DNA of 64,000 nucleotides from Desarmillaria ectypa (taxonomy: Eukaryota > Basidiomycota > Agaricomycetes > Agaricales > Physalacriaceae). Location: assembly GCA_030407005.1 (NCBI GenBank), contig JAUDYN010000008.1, positions 1,736,001 to 1,800,000 on the forward strand, read 5' to 3'. Within the stretch, counting starts at the first letter, position 1. Every line of letters starts with the position of its first letter. This document shows positions 48,980 to 61,524 of the stretch, piece by piece. Position numbers and translations under genes: made by a program. Under the pieces are notes generated by a model, which saw only the letters and a program-made list of their open reading frames with translations, had not been told where the DNA came from and did not search any database.

Positions 48980-51694
48980 TTTTGGGAGGAGGATGGAGGA
49001 GACAAGGAGCGTGGAGATGCCTGATGAAGGCCCTCAACTTTGCCACGTGCTGAGACTCGTCATCATCGCCTTTTCATTTCCTCGTCATTTTCGTTGCTAT
49101 CGGCTCTGGCTGAATCGGTGTTCCTCTTGATACTTAGTCTTGCTTCAGGCCAGGCTGCACTCGGTACCACGCTATTGGAATCTACTGGGGCATTACTGAC
49201 CTCGCGTTGGATGCGCGTGATACCGATAATCACTGATAACGATGCCCTACGCCTGTACTACGGGCACAGGACTTGCCGTACTTGAGGCTGCTTCTCAGAA
49301 GGGGCGTGGTTTCTCACAGGTCCGAGTCTTGTGTCTATGTACTCCTACGAAGGGGGTTATTCGCCCTCTCTTTATTCTTGTCAGTAGAGTATCTGATAGT
49401 AGCTGGACATCTAGAATATAATTTCAGCTCGAATACGGTCTTGTGATGATAGCTTGCAAAGTGTTGTATTCTCTATCATATCTCGGCGAACGCGGTCACA
49501 ATAGAGCTGAACATAATGATATTGTTCCATGCCATCACCTGAGCGGCGCAAAAACACCGAGTGCGACATCTTACTGGGAAGCTTGACACGCTTGACAATT
49601 CAATGAATGGTTGGTGATGGTGAAGATGGCATGACGAGTTTCAAGTTTCCAAGGGCATCAACCTTTCAAGACAAGACGCAGCAGATGCAAGGCCATGAAT
49701 AATCGCCTCGTGGGTTTTGCATGCCTGGCTCACGCCTTTTTTTAAAATATTAATCGCGTAGCAGCGTCATTCTGCTTAGTACACGAGCGCTGAACGAAGA
49801 TCAACTGAATTTGACAAGCCTAATAGAGAGACAACACAAGGTTCTCATGTATTCATGACTGGACATCATGGACGATTCAAGAGTCACTCAGAGTCATAAC
49901 TAGTTATTATCTTGCATGACTATGAAGTCATTAAGTATAGAGCAGATATAATCCAATGAACAGTTGATAATCTGACAGTCCACGGGAGAGCGGAGAAATC
50001 AGGTAGGGACATGTCAAGTACTTCATGTTGTGAATGAAGAACAAACGTCAAGATCCCCCGCGTCTTGCGTATGTGATGCGAAGTGCCGTTCAAAACTGGG
50101 GCAGTATCCATATGCTTTGCGCATGTAATAACTCGTGGTTTGACTCAGAACGCTCGGGGAGGTGAGTCCAATATAAATCCTATTTTGTTTCAACTACTGA
50201 ACCCGACCTTAAATTCCCGGATGATTTCATGACCTCATTAGCTTCCAGTGGCAACAGACACGAAACCAAGAACAGAGCGCCAAAAGAAGAGCTTCCTAAA
50301 GTGCAGGTCCAATACCATAAGACGCCCAGTTTGATGATGCCCAGTTTGAGGATGAAGATAGTCCAGGCTTTGGATTTGAATGCGGGTTGAAGTTGATTTC
50401 GGTTCTGATTGACAGTAGAACAGGATCTAGATCCTTGAAAGACATTGGGTCAACGATACTGGGTATCGTTGGATAAACTAGAGATAAACAAGTTGGCGGG
50501 TATTGTCGGGAGGGTTCTGAGCAAACATGATAAAGCACTTAACGTGACAGGAGCTACATCAAAAACGTCTTGTGTTCAACATACAGAAAAATATTCAGGA
50601 AGAGAACCTGCTCAAGGCTAAGATTCCCTCAAGGTAGTAACTTATGGTGACGATGTTGTAAAGATTTTTTGAAAGTCTGGCCGCATTGTATGCAAGACAC
50701 GATTGATGATGATCAAACGAACAGAATTTCCAGTGAGTTCAAAAATACAAATGGGAGTTGCCAAACTCAACTCACCTTGTATATATACTTGAACCCGCTC
50801 TCAAGTTGTTAGATACTGTTGACGGTTCAATGTTCAACGTTGAACGTTCATATTGTCGTGACTTCGCCGCCGCGGTCCCGCATTTTTCGCACGCCAAAGG
50901 GGCCCGGTTCCGACCCCCGGCAGCCTCTCCGATTGATCCGACATTCATACTCTTGCGACGTGGTTCGTTCAACCTTCGACCATTTACTTACTTGTTCATC
51001 CCTTCGTCATAAGCCGACTGATGTACCTCTCTCACCTTTGCCGGGTGGAATTTCGCGTAGGGGGCTACTAGTCGCGGCAGTTCACAAGACTCGGACCCAA
51101 CGAATGAAGAGTTCACGGGTTCAGGCCGTGTCATGCTCTCCTATGGCTTCTCGGGCCAAGTCTAATAGTATAATCTGTGGAAAATTGCTGCGTGCCTCTG
51201 GTTGACGGACTCTCTGTGACCCACACTGCCCTGTAGGACTCCCTTTCTAGTAAGGAAGCCTGGTTCCGGACCAACGAGAGTTCTACATCTCACTCTTAAG
51301 TGCTTTAAGTATGGCCCGGAGAGGTGACAATGTCTATCAAGTTTTCCCACAGTGTTGTAATCGACTCGGGTTATATCCCAGCTCCCAACACCAAATGCTC
51401 TGTTTCAAGATCTAAGTGGCCCAGTATCTTGGCTTCCCTACATTGAGCGAAGTTTTTCTGTCATTCGCCATCATGGTTGCCTTCCAGAAGATTTCCCCTG
51501 CACTCATTTCTTGTCCGACCTGGGAGCTGTCCTATTTACAATACCCTGTTGTTTCTCGCGCCACAATTCTGACAAGCCGTATATGTAGTCATACAGCTAG
51601 CTTTTAGTTCAGAAAATATATAAAACCCCCTTGAAGCGAATGATAGAGCCAGTATTGGCTTCAGTACATCTCTAGCCCATAATCGTTCTTCATC
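48980..51694. other. Long intergenic region
   Basis: 2.7 kb with no gene I can support on either strand. Open frames are short and unlike known families. There is a perfect 12-base palindrome TTCAACGTTGAA at 50833-50844 and a partial direct repeat GATGCCCAGTTTGA near 50335-50352. Confidence 0.45.
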
Positions 51695-52386
51695 ATGTCC
51701 GCCTCCAGAATCACCCTCGTTGCTTTCACCTTCTCCATGGCATGCAGCTCCGTGTCTACTATCCCTTCCACGAGCAGCGCTATCGCTGCCTGCGACAATG
51801 TGGACGTCCACGAGGTCTTGAATACCCTCAAGGTCAATACTGACACCATTTTGCCTCAGATCAGTACGCGTCATGTTCCCTGTCACCGACGCATCCTCCT
51901 CCTAATCCTTGTCTGACAGATAACCTTGTGGCGAGTTATTCGTCTACTGAGGGTTAGTCCCCTCGTCGATCAGCTCTGCCACCATGGCGCTCTCCGCTCT
52001 TCAGAGCCGCGGTACTTTTGTTAAGAGACAGTCCGTCAACGACCTCGCTGCACTGACTGCCGGAATTATCAAGGTGACTCTCGGTTTGTTGTGAAGCTTC
52101 CAGCACTGACCCTTCATATGTAGGACATTAACACCACTAGCAATGGTATTGAGAATAAAGGCTACCTTCGCAAGCTCGGTCTGATCCAGGTCATCAGCGT
52201 TTCACTCTCTAAACTTCTCTTCACATTGGACATTGTCGCTTCTGGGTTGCTCCAGCTTGTCGCCGTTTTGTATGTCCTGTGAACTTTCATCACCTCCTCC
52301 GATTCTAATACATATGCGCAAGACTGACCGGCGTCATCGGAACTCTCGTCGTCCTTCTTTTAGGCCTTCTTGGTGTCCTTGTCTGA
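51695..52386 (+). CDS. Small secreted hydrophobic protein, unknown
   Basis: The start at 51695 reads MSASRITLVAFTFSMACSSV, a signal peptide. Four GT-AG introns keep the frame: VDVHEVLNTLKVNTDTILPQ, then NLVASYSSTE, LSALQSRGTFVKRQSVNDLA, ALTAGIIKDINTTSNGIENK, GYLRKLGLIQVISVSLSKLL and FTLDIVASGLLQLVAVLLTG, with the end VIGTLVVLLLGLLGVLV at 52386. The sequence alternates short polar turns with long amphipathic or hydrophobic helices, a style seen in abundant secreted mushroom proteins with unknown roles. It lacks the cysteine pattern of hydrophobins. A TATATAAAAC box lies about 80 bases upstream of the ATG. Confidence 0.72.
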
Positions 52387-53057
52387 TCGGAAACATTTTC
52401 AAACAAAGAGGGTGGTGGTTCGTGAATAATGGATTTTTAACATTCCAGTTCTCGCCTACTTTGTCCTTAGTTCATTGAGTATATTCGCATTTTTTAGCCT
52501 CCTCTTCTCAGAGCAAAGAAGCCAGCAATGGAACTCTCGATTCTCAAGGAGAAAGACAAAGGTAGATTTGAAATGGACGCTAAAGTCCTGACTTTTAATA
52601 TGAAAATTTCAACGTTTAGGGTTCTCTATGTGTTGTAACTATTGCAGTGGGAGGCTTGCTGAGTAGAGAACACTAAATTGTTAGCTACTAGAGCTCAAGA
52701 CGAGCTCCTTAAATACTACAGAATGTATCTAGAATGTTCTACTAAAGTACCTAATTATATCCTAGTATCGTGCCAAATTGATGGTACCGAAGGTTCGGGA
52801 ATCTTCTGGCACATGCTTGAAGTTGCAAATCCCAACACTATGTCACACAAAAGTGACTCAAGTTTACCATCATATATCTTTAAAACTTCAATACGTCGAT
52901 ATTTCGCTGCTGAGAGGTAGAAAGAAGCAATGTTGTAAGGATGAGGCATTTTTGCGACTTTACGGACCGAAGCCGGGCCGCGCATTAATGACGCACTGTT
53001 GGCGACAGAACGCCTGCCCACCACCTCAAACCCCGAATACCGTATCATTATCTATCC
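52387..53057. other. Intergenic region
   Basis: No gene supported; promoter of the superoxide dismutase gene at the right end. Confidence 0.4.
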
Positions 53058-53855
53058 ATGGATCCGTACAACAAGCAAAAGACATCCACGAAAAGCTTCT
53101 TTATTGGAGGTGCCCTCGCCGCTGCCGTCGTATTTCTCTTGTGGAATGCCTTCACTCCCTCAGCCCCCGCGGCAGTAACGAAGGCAATTATTGCTGCGCT
53201 GACACTAGCTGGCGAATAACGATTTTCTAGGCCACCGCCTTCCTCAAAGCGGACTCGAAAGTCACCGGAAAGGTTACGTTTGAGCAAGCCTCGCCGGGCG
53301 CGCCCGTGCTGGTAACCGGCAACCTTGAGGGCCTCGATCCGTCTGCGTCGCGTGGGATCCATATCCAGTGAGCACCCTACTGGTCCATTTCTTGTACCAC
53401 CACAGTGCTGACCGTGACTCCAGCCAATTTGGAGACCTTAGCGAAGGATGCATCTCTGCTGGGTCCCATTTCAATCCTTTTGGAAAGAATCATGGTGCAC
53501 CCACTGATACGGACAGGCATGTTGGCGATTTAGGCAACATCAAGTCTGACGAGGCGGGAGTCGCTGCATTTTCATTCAGCGACAGTCTTATTTCCCTTAA
53601 TGGACCTCTGAGCATCGTTGGGTCAGTTCGACTCATTCTTTATGTTTTGTTTTCTCGCGGATAACCTTGGGTAACAGGCGTGCCGTTGTTGTCCACGCGG
53701 GTACTGATGACCTTGGTAAAGGAGGTAATGAAGAGTCTCTCAAGACCGGTAATGCAGGCGGACGTGCTGCTTGCGGTGTCATTGGTGTGTTTTTTTTTTC
53801 TTTTCGCAGTTCTTGGTTCAACCACTCACGATATTCCAAGGTCTGCTGTAAATAA
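53058..53855 (+). CDS. Cu/Zn superoxide dismutase with N-terminal membrane anchor
   Basis: Converts superoxide to hydrogen peroxide and oxygen. The start at 53058 reads [20 protein letters not shown], then [12 protein letters not shown], a signal-anchor helix, so the enzyme should face the lumen or outside. The catalytic domain: [40 protein letters not shown] with [20 protein letters not shown] (spliced), [40 protein letters not shown] and [16 protein letters not shown]. The copper and zinc ligands are all present: HxH, GSHFNP, NHG, DRHVGD and VVHAG, with the active-site Arg in GGRAAC. After GVIG a T-run either encodes a 22-residue tail ending at 53855 or is a very short intron; this end is uncertain. 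Soluble Sod1 lacks the anchor. Confidence 0.9.
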
Positions 53856-54228
53856 CGAACTATGTACACGTGTATCCCAATTGTCGAACCATTTACCTGT
53901 TGCTGGGTTGTAAGAATGGAGCGGATTTGCAGCTTATATCACCAGACAATCACGAATGGTGGTCATCCTTTTCCTTCTAGAAGTGCCATACCTTCCCGTT
54001 GACCAATATTCAGTATTAGTGACATCCGGAGTTTGTATCGTAAGACCTCAGATGTTGGCATTCGTCGTTATCTAATGATCGTTCGGCCCTTTCGCCAGCA
54101 GTGGAAACTGTCACTTTGTGAGGACAGGGTCCTGACTTATTCAGTAGGTTTGAAGAAACAGCTGTCAAAATATCAAAGGAAAATCTCATATCTAATGATT
54201 GCATGTATCCAGCATATCTGTTCGCCAC

Positions 54229-55652
54229 TTATTGGCACTATTTTCATGTCAGGATTCAGTGAGACCTTGTATCAAAGACACTCACTTGATAATACCACGG
54301 AGAAGCAACAACACAAGTTAATCCCGAGGCGCAGTGAGTAGGACCCATCCAGCCGGTCCCTAACCAATGGTCAGTATCTTTCAATAAGCGGAGGAGAAGA
54401 TGGGTAGATCTCGCCTCCGCACTGGCCCCACTGCGTTTGTGTCGCTCCCGACGCAGAAGTGGTGGTCGATGCTGTGGTCGATGCACTTACCATCTTAGAT
54501 GTCGTCGGCACCGTGGTAGTCGTCGCTGTGGAACTTGCTGTCGCGGAAATGCTTGTTGTCGAGTTGCTGCTACCTCTGGAGATGCTGGTGGTAATATCCC
54601 CGGTCTCTATGTAGACTCCGGAGATATACCAATCTTCTCGGGGTTCTTGGTTGACGATACGCAAAACTCCGACGTGGAAGTCTTTAGAGTTTGTGGAAGT
54701 CGATGCGGAAACGTTGTCGACGACTTTAGTCAGGTCCTTGGATCCTGTGGAAGCCCAAAGACCGACAGTTTGGGAATCGAACTATTGTGCCAAGTTAGTG
54801 GAGATTGTGCTAGATACTGAAATACGACTAACATCGATGTCGTAGGCAAAGTTGAACCAGACGCCTGCTTCAAAGTTGGTACCCCATTGACGCTGACTGG
54901 AGACCATCCACTGGAGGTCAGTGGGAGTTGGGGAGACACCATACTTCAGCTATATGTAAGTTTTGGTTAGTCTCACGGCGTCCGCTACTCAAGAGCTAAA
55001 GTACCTCAGTGAAGTGGCTCTCAAAGAAGAGAACCTGATGCTCGAGAGTGGACTATGGCAGCGAAGCTTCAGATGACCTTCGACCGTACTATCTCTTGAA
55101 GACACTCACGTCGGGGGGATTTGTCTCGGAACGCATCACGGAGAAATGATAATACATTGTGCCTGTGACAGAATGAGAAGCACATTCCGACGACTGCAAA
55201 GGAAAGACATACCGGTGCCCAAATCCGCACTGGTTTGCGGGATCAGTTCTGTACGCTCCATGTTTGAGTTCCATGTGGCGTTAGTGGAGATGGTAACCTT
55301 CAGGCCGTGGGTCTCTGAAGTCATCGCAGGGTTTTTGTAGGAAGGATCAAGATTGAGGTAGCTGTTGGTTGGTTGGGTACCGTGGATATACTAGCAGTGT
55401 CCAATGTCAGTTCATATGATCAGACGTCTAGTTAAGAATCATACCCATTGGTACGTGCCGACTTGGTTAGCCCAGGACCCTACGTATTGAGTATGTTAGT
55501 GTAGCGGTAATAGGATATGGCAAAAACGTCGGCTTACATTTATCAAAGTCTGCAGAAGTGCTGTAGCTGTCGAAGCTTCCATCCCAGACGGTTGTTCCTG
55601 CACGAACAGCACCGACCAAAAGAAAACCACAGATCAGCTTGTTTGCGAACAT
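54229..55652 (-). CDS. GH131 beta-glucanase with C-terminal CBM1
   Basis: Secreted broad-specificity beta-1,3/1,4/1,6-glucanase. The start at 55652 gives the signal peptide MFANKLICGFLLVGAVRA, then GTTVWDGSFDSYSTSADFDK WSWANQVGTYQWYIHG, SYLNLDPSYKNPAMTSETHG, NMERTELIPQTSADLGTG, MYYHFSVMRSETNPPDV, LFFESHFTEL, VGLWASTGSKDLTKVVDNVS and DWYISGVYIETGDITTSISR, following GH131 throughout. A Ser/Thr linker of about 50 residues leads to a CBM1: ATQTQWGQCGG, then TGWMGPTHCASGLTCVVASP and WYYQCQ. The CBM1 is split by a GC-AG intron after QCGG, and the last exon is just nine bases (TGC CAA TAA, 54229-54237). About nine introns in all. The combination points to cellulose-associated glucan breakdown. Confidence 0.92.
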
Positions 55653-55993
55653 TTTAGTGAAGTCGAAGAACAGTGGGGGTCGTCATAGTAGGATGGATGC
55701 GGCTATATATATGACTACGGCTGCCGCTCTTGGTAAATGTCGGGAAACACTTGAAGCATATGACGCTTGCTAACGAGGAAAATAATCGGCTTCGGCTAGC
55801 CGTCGGGAAAACAATAGACTTGACGACAAGGCACTTCCAAGGCACGGAGATATTCCATGTATCCACCCTGTTATGTATATCATCGCTATACACCAAAATA
55901 TGTATCAAGATAAATTACTCCGAAGAGGGGTATCAAATCGTCACTGAGAAATATCATAACACAGTTCCAGCAACTGACAACTACTGAGCGAGG

Positions 55994-58900
55994 TTACTCC
56001 GGTTCTGGGGCTTTCTTGAACATCCACGAAGTGAACCGTGATTTTGTAGAGGTGGCTTTCTCCGCATCTGCATCTTCCTCCTCCAGTCTGTTCACCAAAG
56101 CAGACTCTTCTTCCGCCATTACCTCCCGAAGGATTGCATGATGTGCCGATATGTTCTCCGCACGCCTCAGCTGAAGGGGAGCACCCATAGATATCCGTGA
56201 GGCATTGGCCATCACAAAGCCTCCCTGAGCATGAAAATTGGGTCCAAGACTTGGCTGGCGAGGTGAAGAATGGCTGACCGGCGACGCAGCACGATCAGAA
56301 GACCCCAGCCGAGAGGATCGAAGCCGAGGGGGCTCGAAGAACGACAGCAACGAGTTGGACCTCTTCTTCATCGGCTCAGTGCCTTCGGAATTTGATCTAA
56401 ATGGCTTAATCGGTGGTCGCAAACTGGACAAGCTCGGTTGCCTCTGGCTGATACTCGGACGGCCACGGAATGTAGAAGGCCTTCGAGGTGCAGCCGCCTG
56501 CTCAATATCTCCTTCTTTCGCTTCTATGCGCTTTACGATCGCAGGGGGGAGATCAATCTCCTCCGTACCATCCACCGCAAAGCTGGAAGCACGGCGTTCG
56601 GATGGTGGAAATGAAACATGCGATGGATGCAGTGATAGTGTGGACATCTGCAATGGAGAATCTGTTTCGGGTATCCCAATCCAAGTCCCTAGCTTGCCGG
56701 CGGAAGCCTCAACTGTGATAGAGATCTTGAGATCAATGGTATCATCGAGGTCAAGTAGACCGCACGGGTTTCGTGGCAGCCAGAGAACATTGTTAATGGC
56801 ACGAGTGTAGTATGGGTTGTCGTAGGGCAAGTCGGCAGTTGTTAAGTCATCCCAGCTTACAGGCGGGGGGTGAGGAACAACTGGGAAGTCGTCTTCGATT
56901 CGTAACGTAGGTTCTAAAGGTGGGGCGAATGGTGACAACGGGGCAAGCAGCGGGGGCTCAAGTTCGCTCCCAGTAGCGAGTCGAGAGGGTCGTTCATTTG
57001 CCTCTACCTGCGATGCACCAGAGCCAAGACGCGAAAATGAAAATGAACGGGGTTCTGTGCGGAAAGGGTTGGGTCTTCGTGCTAAAGGGTTATTTGAATG
57101 ATGTCGGATTGTAGCATAAGAGAGCGTCACCCAGGCTGGTAGTTGCCAGGCGGACTTCCTTCGCTGCGAATCAGTACTGAGAAGGCCATTCATGTCCTGT
57201 TCTGCGTTTTCGGTCTCTCCTCTCTCAATGCTAGCCACATCCGGTCGTCCGCAGACAATATGCGCTTCCTGCATGTCGTCACGCTCGAATTGTGCTCGGC
57301 ACATTCGTGTCATGCTATGGGTGTTTGCATGAAGTTACGAGAGTCAAATAAGGCAAATTTACGCACATAAGCTTCACAACAGCTGTGAACACAATGAGCA
57401 CAGCGGAGAGGGCAACATTGACCTCCTTCTTCAAGACGACCATGTAAGCAAGAAAAACAGCCTAGGTAAGATTGCTTTAGCGACCAATTTCCCCCCACGT
57501 AGGATACTTATACGAACCTGAGATAAGATAAGGCCTTGTCCAACGTCAAAAATTAAGTGTCGGACAGTCGTGTGGATTTCTCACCATCCAATGAATATCG
57601 CAGTATTCGTATCAAGATGAGCTTTCCTTCACCCTCATAATTTTTAGCGTAGACGTGAATTAGCTTAAGATTTGGGGTAAGCAGACTGTTGAGGAAAGGG
57701 AAAAACTATTATACTTGGTTTTTTATTACTCCTGCAAAGAGATCATTCCTCTTGATAGGAGAAGATATAGAGAGGAACGTACCGGCTTCAATGAAAAAGT
57801 AGAATGTTCCGAAAGGTAATACAACAGGATTGAGTATGGCGAATACCATCAAAACGTGGATGACCAATAAATGTGTAGGGAGCCAATCTACAAATGCTTC
57901 AGAGCGGTGGGGTGGCAATGTAATTCTTATACTGACAGTAAAAGTTGAATGTTCGAGGACGTATCCCGACGGCTCGTTTACGTCTATGGAGAAGTTAAAA
58001 ACAGTGTCGAGATTTTGGACTGAACAACTAACTCACGGAGTAAGTTGTCTTTTAGTTGTAGGGTACATGATAAGGGGCAGCTTCAAGAAAAAAATCCTTT
58101 AATCATCCCGCAGACGGCGAGAGAGCAAATGGATCTTACACCAACTGAAAATACAAGCGGTCAGTCTGCGCGAAAGAAGTGTGAGTAGCATGTGACATAC
58201 GCAAAATTATTTCAAAACCACCATGCATAGCAGCTGTGAAAATGACTGAAAGTTCAATCAGCGACGGCAGCCTCTTGCGAGTTTCCTGAAACACTCACGC
58301 CAACCAACGTAGAACGGTCCAGCTGACGGAAAACTATCTGCCACAATCTGGAGAATGTCGGGAGTCGTCGCCGATGCTCGAAAAGAGTCGAGGATAGATT
58401 GCAAAGCAGCTGTGCCTACACAGAAAAACACAAGAACGTTGACAATAAGAAACTTGTAATATCTAGTCATGATTCGGTCGTGAAGAGCTGAAAGGGTCGT
58501 AATTGTGTGAGCCTTCTTAGCGATAAGTAATAGGATAAGCGGGATAAGTAGAGCCAGCAGAGCCACAAGAAGTGTAGGAAGAAACGATTGAATCACTTCT
58601 TCTTCCCAGGCATGCCTGTCAAGGTATGCTTTCTAGGTGCAACGGTGAGCATAAAGCGCAGGAGGAAAGGCGGAACCTTACAAGACTAGGCCAGAAAACA
58701 CTGATGTTCTGGATAGATACTAAGCCAACGAGTAGTGACACCGGAAACAACCAAAAGATGGTGAATGCCCTATGAGAAGTTGGTCTAGATGTAAGAAAAT
58801 ACAAATATTGTGCCACTGACCATACACCCACGCCCACGACCCAGTCTTTTACAAACTGGCACAAAAATACATGATTAGGCTAATAGAAAAATGAGATTTG

Positions 58901-61006
58901 AGAAAGAGTGACCTCTGCATCGAAGGACGATTTCATAACCCTGATCCAGTCTAAATCCTGGTACTCTGGAGCCATCGTGACCAAACAAGTAAGCGGGTTA
59001 TGGGGGTGGACTGCCAAATACTTGCATGCCTTTCTCGCATCGTCTGGATCGGCGAAAGTAACGAATGCGGTCGAGACAGGATCGAATTTTGTCACAGGCT
59101 TAGCACGGTTCTCCGTTATGAGGGACGTTAGCAAGTTGAGTTTAGCTGTGTAGTAGTCGATGGATGGTACCGTCTTTCCGCGGAAGAGATGTGATAAGTT
59201 GACCAAGGGTTGGTACGCATCAAGGCTGCTCCGGGGTAGGCTGAGGAGTGCTTCCCAGATGGTAGTCTTGAGCTTGCGTCGCCGTTCATTCGCAGAGGTG
59301 GGAGGGTAGCCGGTAGGACTCTCCGTGGAGCCCTCGTCGGAATCAGTAGACCCTTCTGTTCGCAGCTGTTGGAAAGCATGATTTGGACCGTGGGATGCTT
59401 TCTTGACCTTGGTACCATACTGCCTTGGCTCGAATTCGTCGACAAATGGACCCAAAACTTTGATGAGCTGTTCCATCCGCTCCTCTTCGCTGAGAGTACC
59501 TTCCAATTCGGCATCACCTTGCTCAGCATCGACAATTATTTTCCTCTGTTTCGCAACAAGTTTGGCCCTAGAGTTGCTCCGAGAAAAAGGTTTGTTAGCC
59601 TCTTTATGTTGCATGGCTTTTTTGACAGCCTCAAGGGTAGTTCTCGCCAGTTTGATGTGCGCCGTCTCCAAGAGCCGAAGAATGTCCTCGCGGCGTTCCA
59701 GAAGCGAACCCAGCTCGGTCATCTTTCTTGCAACCACAACACGATCTATCACAGGCACATTCTCTGGATCGGGGGCAGCAGAGGGATCCTTCCCGTCCTT
59801 CAATTCGTGGGGTATGACTGGAAGACGTTTGGCACGATTGAAGAGGAAGGCGAACGACTTGTTGAAGAATCCTGGCTGTGTTGTCGCGGTCAGACCTAAT
59901 GCCGGACGCTCTAGTTTTCGGGACATATAGTACTCGAAATATTCTTTGAGCTCCTTTTCATCCCTCAATTGCGGAGGAACATTTGATACCATGATAGTAC
60001 GAAGGCGGAGACCGTTCATTGGATGTATGACGTCCAGTGATGGGACAGACGCAAAATTGAACTGTGGATGAGGATGGGGGTGATATTCTGGATGAGTGCC
60101 TTCACTTGACCCCAAGGAAACACGTTTCGCAGCCTGTTTGATGTTTTCCGCGCGCAACATGAATGCACCATGGGCTATCCAAAACAGTGTACCAATCCAC
60201 GTCAGGGTTATCCAAAACAGGAGGCATATATGAATCCACAGCAAGGATAACCCTTCTTCCGTACGGACCAGGGAAGAAATAGAGGCACGAGTCATGGATT
60301 TAGGATCAATTGAAGGTTCAGAGAATTCGACATGAATGGGGAACAGCACGGGAAACGTGGTCAGTGTGTGCAGCAGAGCAAACCAAACTGAGTAAGTGTG
60401 TCAGAGATTCTGTTCTTATAGAGATGTTGAAGACGTACAGCAGCCGCGAAGAAACCGAATATACAGCGTTGCATCAATACCCCGAATTTCATTCATCTTC
60501 GCTTCAGGAAACCACACGGCTTGCGGAACCCATGACAATATCCAGCCTTTTGGCGACGGAGGGGACGGCTTCCTAAAGACTGCGTAAGAAACGACTGTCG
60601 CTTTGATAATTCAACCATCTCACCAAGCCCAGGACCTGCCTTGATACAGGCTACACGGGCACAAGGTCAGTATTAGTTGGTACAGGGGTAAAATGAATTT
60701 AAAGGAAACTTGAATGGCATCGACGCTCGATGCCAGAGGAATTTATAAGAAACTTGAAAATGGACAACTCACTATCCAAATTGCCAGCTTTCTCTGGTTC
60801 CAAGCCCTTCCTCATATTGTTTCCTCCCTCTGCGCTTTCTTTTCATGTATTCCTGGCCTCCAACGCATAGAACAGTGATCCCCACGGCAATTACAGTCTG
60901 ATTTATCAATCCACTATGGTGATGGCATGAGCATTTGAGACAGCGAGATGAGGATGGCACCACACCTGTAATTCTTGGAAAATGGTCGAGTTTGAATGTC
61001 GCCCAT
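55994..61006 (-). CDS. CSC1/OSCA-family (DUF221) osmosensitive calcium-permeable channel
   Basis: Eleven-helix cation channel of the TMEM63/OSCA fold. The likely start at 61006 reads MGDIQTRPFSKNYSGLINQT, then helix one VIAVGITVLCVGG. Next come SLYQGRSW, WVPQAVWFPEAKMNEIRGID and ATLYIRFLRGC. The large exon 58880-60349 holds MLFPIHVEFSEP, the second and third helices, and the cytosolic RNA-recognition-like loop (RLRTIMVSNVPPQLRDEKEL through TAFVTFADPDDARKACKYLA). Then come APEYQDLDWIRVMKSSFDAE and VKDWVVGVGVW. The pore-domain helices include LLVGLVSIQNISVFWPSL, FLPTLLVALLALLIPLILLL and IVNVLVFFCVGTAALQSILD. The C-terminal exon (55994-57313) is a 400-residue Ser/Arg/Pro-rich cytosolic tail. Many introns; the exact first exon is inferred. 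Confidence 0.88.
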
Positions 61007-61524
61007 TGCGTGTTAGCCGTAAATGTAGAATCAGACGTCAGATCACCAAGGAACGCACAGAGTTCAGAGACTAGAGATGGTAGAGGGTTGATACTAGCGT
61101 GGCATAGAAGTTGCAACCCACGAACTGAGGTCCAAGAACGGCGGACCGTCCTGCATGTAATGTGCACGTGGTACTGCGTCATATAAAACAAGTCGAAGTG
61201 GAAACATGGTCGTCATCAACAGTTTCATTCTTTGCTCGCTAGAAGATAGAACGGCCTTGACAACGAATTATACTTTGCTTCTGCATATCCGTCCGTTGAA
61301 CTAATTGGGATCGGGATCTCAATGATAACGGCACTTACGAGACGAAAGGGTGCTAGCTTTGCTTTGTATTGGAACCAGTCACCGACGCTTGTCTTCCAGA
61401 GGCTTCATCTGATTTCTTTGGAATTTGAGTCGCCGTCGAGCGCACATTGATGCATACACACATGCACACTGAATGCTAACAATATACAGACAAACACATG
61501 TATTTCTGTAACAAGATCGCAGCT

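Noticed and set aside
59369..59930. Two long plus-strand frames of about 175 residues
   Set aside because: Both overlap the large CSC1 exon in antisense and have no family-like sequence.
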